Shown: positions 58,357-64,000 of the stretch, piece after piece
Layout: each line of letters starts with the position of its first letter
How positions within the stretch are numbered: the stretch's first letter is position 1
Assembly: GCA_009746045.1 (NCBI GenBank)
Contig: RPFO01000929.1
Coordinates: 1-64,000, forward strand
Reading direction: 5' to 3'
DNA length: 64,000 nucleotides
Origin: Mesostigma viride
Taxonomy: Eukaryota; Streptophyta; Mesostigmatophyceae; Mesostigmatales; Mesostigmataceae
Position numbers and translations under genes: made by a program
Notes under the pieces: generated by a model
Told to the model about the DNA's origin: nothing
Seen by the model: the letters and a program-made list of their open reading frames with translations, nothing else
The model's database searches: none

Positions 58357-59562
58357 TCACTTGGGCATGGCTGGCCGTGGGGCGCGGCATGTGTTGGGGT
58401 CGTGTCCAGGAAGCCGAACCGCCCAGCAGCGCCGGCACACTCGAGTCGCCTTGCCGAGGTCCAGCCGCAGAGTGCAGTTGTCCTCGGTGTGCCCCACGCC
58501 GGTGCACCGCTCGCAGACGACCTTCTCCTTGGGGACACCACCCTGCTGCTGTTGCTGCCTGCCAGTGCCGCCCTCCTGGCGAGGCTGCTTGCCCTGACCG
58601 CCTCCCGGCCCGCGTTTGCTGGACGCGTTCTGGTTGTGCCGACCACCGCGAGCTCGGCGTTTGCCACCCAACATTCGCACCACGTTGTCGGCCACCGTCG
58701 TGGACAGCTGGGTAACAAGAGTGGTCAAGTCCGACAGAGAAGCTGCTGGCGGGGTCGAGGCAGGCACAGGGTTTACCTGAGCAACTGTCGGCAGCTTGTT
58801 GTTACGCCTGGGGCCGCCACGGTCCTTGAACATCTCTCGGAGGTGCGCCATGGCTGCGTTGAACCGTTTCTGGTCGTCCGGGGTGCCCACTACCACGGAA
58901 GAAGCTAGCGCAATTTTCATGCCGAGACCGGCCTTGACATTGGCACGGCTCTCTGGCGTCAGCCCCAGCGCATCCAGAACTGCGCTGAGTAAATATTCGC
59001 TACTCATGTGCTTCAAGACACCCTTGCTCCGGACCTGGGCCGCGAATCTGGCCATGTCCGAGCTGAGGTAATTGGGGTCAAGCGACAGGTTGCGCACCAG
59101 CGCCTGCCCCTCCTTTTCCTCGTCAGGAAAGCTTGAGGTGTCGAGCACCTCTTGCAGGGCCTTCACTGTGTCGGGCCAGGTCCACGCCTCTTTGCTGGCG
59201 TTGATAATGACCCCTCGCACGTCCGCATTACCCGTAGCCTCGTTGCATACCTCTGACCGGCGCAGCTTGGTGAGGAAAACTGCGTCGGACAGTTCGTTGT
59301 AGTCCTGCCGGAGCTCGCCCAGGCTGTTAATAAACTCCTCCACGGCGGACGGCGTCAGAATTTCTGGCAGCTTACTTGGCAGCTCTTCTTTCTTGAAAAC
59401 TTTCCGGGCAGTTGGTGCTGACTGCTGCCCCGGAGCGGTGCTGACCGAGCCACCAGCTGGCTCAGTCGCCACGGTGGCTGCGCCACTCCCATCCGCCGGA
59501 GTTGATGCTTGCGTTCCCTGGTCCTGGGTTGCAGCTGCCGTTCGCTCCGCGCCACGCGCCAT
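58357..59562 (-). CDS. Copia Gag with CCHC zinc knuckle
   Basis: 401 residues starting MARGAERTAAATQDQGTQAS. A capsid-like helical part lies at about 60-250. A basic Gln/Gly-rich linker follows (RRARGGRHNQNASSKRGPGG). Residues 350-363 form a canonical C-x2-C-x4-H-x4-C knuckle (CERCTGVGHTEDNC), and 376-392 give a second, longer C-x2-C-x7-H-x4-C. Zinc knuckles bind element RNA during packaging. The ORF begins 47 bp inside the 5-prime LTR in element sense. Confidence 0.9.
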   Translation of the reverse strand: MARGAERTAAATQDQGTQASTPADGSGAATVATEPAGGSVSTAPGQQSAPTARKVFKKEELPSKLPEILTPSAVEEFINSLGELRQDYNELSDAVFLTKLRRSEVCNEATGNADVRGVIINASKEAWTWPDTVKALQEVLDTSSFPDEEKEGQALVRNLSLDPNYLSSDMARFAAQVRSKGVLKHMSSEYLLSAVLDALGLTPESRANVKAGLGMKIALASSVVVGTPDDQKRFNAAMAHLREMFKDRGGPRRNNKLPTVAQVNPVPASTPPAASLSDLTTLVTQLSTTVADNVVRMLGGKRRARGGRHNQNASSKRGPGGGQGKQPRQEGGTGRQQQQQGGVPKEKVVCERCTGVGHTEDNCTLRLDLGKATRVCRRCWAVRLPGHDPNTCRAPRPAMPK

Positions 59563-59608
59563 GAGCCCAGAAAAATGGTCAACGGTAATGTTGACTGTTG
59601 TGAATACA

Positions 59609-60037
59609 AGTTGAATGCCCTTCGCCGCTGGCTAGCACGCCGGCGATGGAGACGGGATTTTTGTTGTTTGGGGAACCGATTGTGGGAGGCTGAGCCCGCA
59701 GCCGCCACTGATTGCTATTGAACCCTTGCAGCTGGCCAGGCCGCAAGGAGCTCAGCGGCGCGGCGCTAACCGATAAGGCATGCTCGAGCCTCTAACCCGA
59801 GACTACCGGTAGGCTACCCGATAGTGCATGCTCGAGCCTCTAACCCGAGACTACCGGCACTCAGCGGATCTGTGCTACCGAGGGCGACGGTTCTCTGACC
59901 GTCCCGGCGCGCACTGGCTTCCGTACCTTGCTTAGGCACCGACTAGCATCTAGACACCAATCTTTGATGCCCACCTGACTAGGCGCCCAGGCCGGCGACT
60001 ACCGGCCAGCGGATAGATGCCACTCGGGAGCACAACT
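59609..60037 (-). repeat. Copia 5-prime LTR
   Basis: 429 bp, apparently identical to the other LTR, bounded by AGTTG and CAACT. It should carry the promoter for minus-strand transcription. TGTAG follows at 60038-60042. Confidence 0.95.
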
Positions 60038-61010
60038 TGTAGGGTGTGTGCAAAGTGTCTTGTGTGTTGGTGTTGGGTGTGGGGGGGGGGGAAAGTACGT
60101 GTGTGTTGTGTGTGTGACTTAGGTGTGTTGTGTGTGTGTTGTTTGCATGTTATTGTTGGTGTTGTGGGGGGGGGGATGTACGTGTACGTGTGTTGTGTGT
60201 TGGTGTCTTATTTTTAGGTGTTGGTGTGTGTGTCGTGGGTGCAAACATTGTGTGTGTGTGTGTTGGGTGTGTGTTGGGTGTCTTGTGTGTTTGGTGTTTT
60301 TGGTAGGTGTTGTGTGTGCGTGTTTTCGGTATGTGTGTTGGGTGTCTTGTGTGTGTGTGGTATGTGTTTGGGTGTTGTTGTGTGTGCAGTGTTGGGGCAT
60401 GTGTGTGTGTGTGTTGGGGCATGTGTGTGTGTTGTGGCATGTTAATTGTCATGTGTTGGTGTTGTGTGTGGGGGGGGGGGGATGTACGTGTGTGTTGTGT
60501 GTTACTTAGGTGTGTTATGTGTGTGTTGGGTGTGGGTGTCGTGGGCCGACCGGTGCAAACATTGTGTGTGTGTGTGTGTGTTGGGTGTGTGTTGGGTGTC
60601 TTGTGTGTTGGTGTCTTGTTTTTAGTAGGTGTTGTGTGTGCGTGTTTTCGGTATGTGTGTTGGGTGTCTTTTGTGTGTGTGGTGTGTGTTTGGGTGTTGT
60701 TGTGTGTGCAGTGTTGGGGCATGTGTGTGTGTGTTGGGGCATGTGTGTGTGTGTGTTGGGGCATGTGTGTCAGTGTGTGTGTTGTGGCCTGTTAATTGTC
60801 ATGTGTTGGTGTTGTGTGTGGGGGGGGCGGGATGTACCTATGTGTTGTGTGTTATAACAACTATACTTAGGTGTGTTATGTGTGTGTTGCGTGTGTGTGT
60901 TGGGTGTGTGTTGCATGGCTGTCTTGTGTGTTGGTGTCTTGTTTTTAGGTGTTGGTGTGTGTCTTGGGTGCAAACATAGTGTGTGTGTGTGTTGGGTGTG
61001 TTGTTCGTGT
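60038..61010. repeat. GT-rich satellite, right part
   Basis: Continuation of the 52.5-53.4 kb satellite; the word order around GTGCAAAGTGTCTTGTGTG matches 52650-52680. Frames read as CVCWVCVG or THTHNT repeats on either strand and are not genes. Confidence 0.9.
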
Positions 61011-61138
61011 GTGTATGAAAATATAGAAAATTGTTATATTTGACGATAGTCATAGTGTACTACTAAAAACTTGTACATATTACATATGCTGGAATGATTT
61101 TCTTTTTACTATTTCATTCACTATTGCTTATTTCTTCA
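61011..61138. other. Short AT-rich spacer
   Basis: Unique AT-rich sequence between the two satellites; nothing recognised. Confidence 0.6.
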
Positions 61139-64000
61139 CACATGTACATGCACGCAAGGGGCGGCTGCACATACACGTACACACACCGCGCACGCAAGGG
61201 GCGGCTGCACACACACGTACATCCACCGCGCACGCAAGGGGCAACTGCACACACACGTACATACACCGCGCACGCAAGGGGCGAGTGCGCACACACGTAC
61301 ATACACCGCGCACGCAAGGGGCGGCTGCACACACACGTACACACACCATGCACGCAAGGGCCGGCTGCACTCACATGTACATACACCATGCACGCAAGGG
61401 GCGGCTGCACACACACGTACACACACCATGCACGCAAGGGCCGGCTGCACTCACATGTACATCCACCGCGCACGCAAGGGCCGGCTGCACACACACGTAC
61501 ATACACCGCGCACGCAAGGGGCAACTGCACACACATGTACATACACCGCGCAACCACGGGGCGGCTGCACACACACGTACATACACCGCGCACGCAAGGG
61601 GCGGCTGCACACATACGTACCTACACCGCGCACGCAAGGGGCGACTGCACACACATGTACATCCACCGCGCACGCAAGGGCCGGCTGCACACACACGTAC
61701 ACACACCATGCACGCAAGGGCCGGCTGCACACACACGTACATACACCGCGCACGCAAGGGGCGGCTGCACACACACGTACCTACACCGCGCACGCAAGGG
61801 GCGGCTGCACACACACGTACACACACCATGCACGCAAGGAGCGACTTCACGCACAGGTACACACACCATGCACGCAAGGTTCGGCTGCACACACATGTAC
61901 ATCCACCGCGCACGCAAGGGGCGAGTGCAAACACATGTACATACACCGCGCACGCAAGGGGCAACTGCCCACACATGTACATCCACCGCGCACGCAAGGG
62001 CCGGCTGCACTCACATGTACACACACCGCGCACGCAAGGGCCGGCTGCACACACACGTACATACACCGCGCACGCAAGGGGCAACTGCACACACACGTAC
62101 ACACCATGCACGCAAGGGGCTGCTGCACACACACTTACACTCACCATGCACGCGAGGGGCGGCTGCACACACACGTACACACACCGCGCACGCAAGGGAC
62201 GGCTGCACACACACGTACATACACCGCGCACGCAAGGGGCGGCTGCACTTACATGTACACACACCACGCACGCAAGGGGCGGCTGCACACACACGTACAT
62301 ACACCGCGCACGCAAGGACCGGCTCCACTCACATGTACATCCACCGCGCAACCACGGGGCGGCTGCACACACACGTACATACACCGCCCACGCAAGGGGC
62401 TGCTGCACACACACTTACACACAAAATGCACGCTTGGGGCGACGGCACTCACATGTACATACACCGCTCACGAAAGGGGTGGCTGCACACACACGTACAT
62501 CCACCGCGCACGCAAGGGGCGGCTGCACACACACATACATACATGCACCATGCACGCAAGGGGCGAGTGCACACACATGTACATACACCGCGCACGCTTG
62601 GGGCGGCTGCACACACACGTACCTACACCGCGCACGCAAGGGGCGGCTGCACACACACTTACACACAAAATGCACGCTTGGGGCGACGGCACTCACATGT
62701 ACACACACCGCGCACGCAAGGGGCTGCTGCACACACACGTACACACACCATGCACGCAATTGCCGGCATGCACACACACGTACATCCACCGCGCACGCAA
62801 GGGGCAACTGCACACACATGTACACACACCGCGCACGCTTGGGGCGGCTGCACACACACGTACCTACACCGCGCACGCAAGGGGCGGCTGCACACACATG
62901 TACACACACCGCGCACGCAAGGGGCGGCTGCACACACACGTACACACACCATGCACGCAATTGCCGGCATGCACACACACGTACATCCACCGCGCACGCA
63001 AGGGGCAACTGCACACACACGTACACACACCGCGCACGCTTGGGGCAGCTGCACTCACATGTACACACACCGCGCACGCTTGGGGCGGCTGCACACACAC
63101 GTACCTACACCGCGCACGCAAGGGGCGGCTGCACACACACGTACATACACCGCGCACGCAAGGGGCGGCTGCACACATACGTACACACACCGCGCACGCA
63201 AGGGGCGGCTGCACACACACGTACATACACCATGCACGCAAGGGGCTGCACACACACTTACACACACCATGCACGCAAGGGCCGGCATGCACACACACTG
63301 GCATACACCGCGCACGCAAGGGGCGGCTGCACACACACGTACATACACCGCGCACGCAAGGGGCGAGTGCACACACACGTACACACACCGCGCACGAAAG
63401 GGGCGGCTGCACACACACGTACACACACCATGCATGCAATTGCCGGCATGCACACACACGTACATCCACTGCGCACGCAAGGGGCAACTGCACACACATG
63501 TACACACGCTCGGGGCGGCTGCACACACACTTACACACACCATGCACGCAAGGGCCGGCATGCACACACACTGGCATACACCGCGCACGCAAGGGGCGGC
63601 TGCACCCACATGTACATACACCATGCACGCAAGGACAAGGATTCACACACACGTACACACACCGCGCACGCAAGGGGCGGCTGCACACAAACGTACACAC
63701 ACCATGCACGCAATTGCCGGCATGCACACACACGTACATCCACCGCGCACGCAAGGGGCAACTGCACACACATGTACACACGCTTGGGGCGGCTCCACTC
63801 ACATGTACATCCACCGCGCAACCACGGGGCGGCTGCACACACACGTACATACACCGCGCACGCAAGGGGCTGCTGCACACACACTTACACACAAAATGCA
63901 CGCTTGGGGCGACGGCACTCACATGTACATACACCGCGCACGAAAGGGGTGGCTGCACACACACGTACATCCACCGCGCACGCAAGGGGCGGCTGCACAC
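61139..64000. repeat. 40-bp minisatellite, runs off the window
   Basis: The unit contains GCGCACGCAAGGGGCGGCTG followed by CACACACACGTACATACACC, with an exact 40-bp period (for example 61151, 61191, 61231), about 70 copies. Variants: ACCATG for ACCGCG, GCTTGG for GCAAGG, CAATTGCCGGCATG. Because 40 is not a multiple of three, every minus-strand frame reads the same CVCVQPPLACAV-type peptide cycle. The long frames, up to 378 codons at the edge, are therefore best read as repeat artefacts. Confidence 0.9.

Larger units (their letters stand above)
53361..60037 (-). mobile_element. Complete Copia-type LTR retrotransposon, recent insertion
   Basis: 6677 bp with two 429-bp LTRs that look identical, 5-bp inverted LTR ends (AGTTG...CAACT) and a perfect 5-bp target duplication TGTAG at 53356-53360 and 60038-60042. 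Reading on the minus strand: LTR, gag with CCHC knuckles, about 500 bp without a recognised ORF, integrase, RT, RNase H, purine tract, LTR. Integrase before RT is the Copia (Pseudoviridae) order. The primer-binding site should start at 59608 in element sense (TGTATTCACAACAGTC); I cannot match it to a tRNA. Confidence 0.95.

Noticed and set aside
61114-64000. Cys/Val-rich ORFs up to 378 codons
   Set aside because: All frames give the same peptide cycle of the 40-bp unit; no non-repeat coding sequence joins them.

Overview
This looks like nuclear DNA of a eukaryote, most likely a green alga. The pointers are GC-rich coding blocks, GT-AG introns, a PAT/Kangaroo-type tyrosine-recombinase retroelement, a Copia-type LTR element, a decayed AT-rich plastid rpoB fragment and a short CCCTAAA-type stretch. 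Species is not determined. Well over half of the window is repeats or mobile DNA. All calls come from reading the sequence; no database search was run.

Layout. (1) 1-10.6 kb is one (ATCC)n locus split by two elements. One is a PAT-type retroelement (199-5521, minus strand) with complete split direct repeats, a gag-like ORF and an RT-RNase H-tyrosine recombinase ORF. The other is a candidate 3.4-kb DNA transposon (6679-10082) with imperfect 34-bp inverted ends. (2) 11.4-22.6 kb holds one large minus-strand multi-exon gene of unknown function. Its introns contain tandem arrays, including a 5.2-kb intron made mostly of (GGACAA)n. (3) 22.96-23.42 kb is a nuclear copy of plastid rpoB. (4) 23.6-34.8 kb is a compact run of nine minus-strand genes: zinc-binding paralogues, two MYND-finger paralogues, an F-box-like protein and small unknowns. 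(5) 35.3-46.9 kb is a 29/30-bp G-run minisatellite with a 4.38-kb segmental duplication. (6) 49.0-52.3 kb is a plus-strand, four-exon gene with a DDE-transposase-like core. (7) 52.5-61 kb is a GT-rich satellite interrupted by a very young Copia element (53361-60037) with apparently identical LTRs and a 5-bp target duplication. (8) 61.1-64 kb is a 40-bp minisatellite running off the end.

The most unusual signal is a 14-bp perfect palindrome, CCAACGGCCGTTGG. I counted about 60 exact copies, all between 14.75 and 52.36 kb. It sits inside introns of the two large genes, just upstream of start codons in the compact gene run, and once in each unit of four tandem arrays whose remaining sequence is unrelated (periods 46, about 208, 62 and 118 bp). 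Nothing on either side of that interval carries exact copies. The 11.4-52.4 kb block may therefore be a single large accessory element or island, with the palindrome as its signature.

Four genes in the block are interrupted at G/C runs of 9-11 bases. All four breaks are in the same direction (one extra base restores the frame), which points to under-called homopolymers in the assembly rather than four independent mutations.
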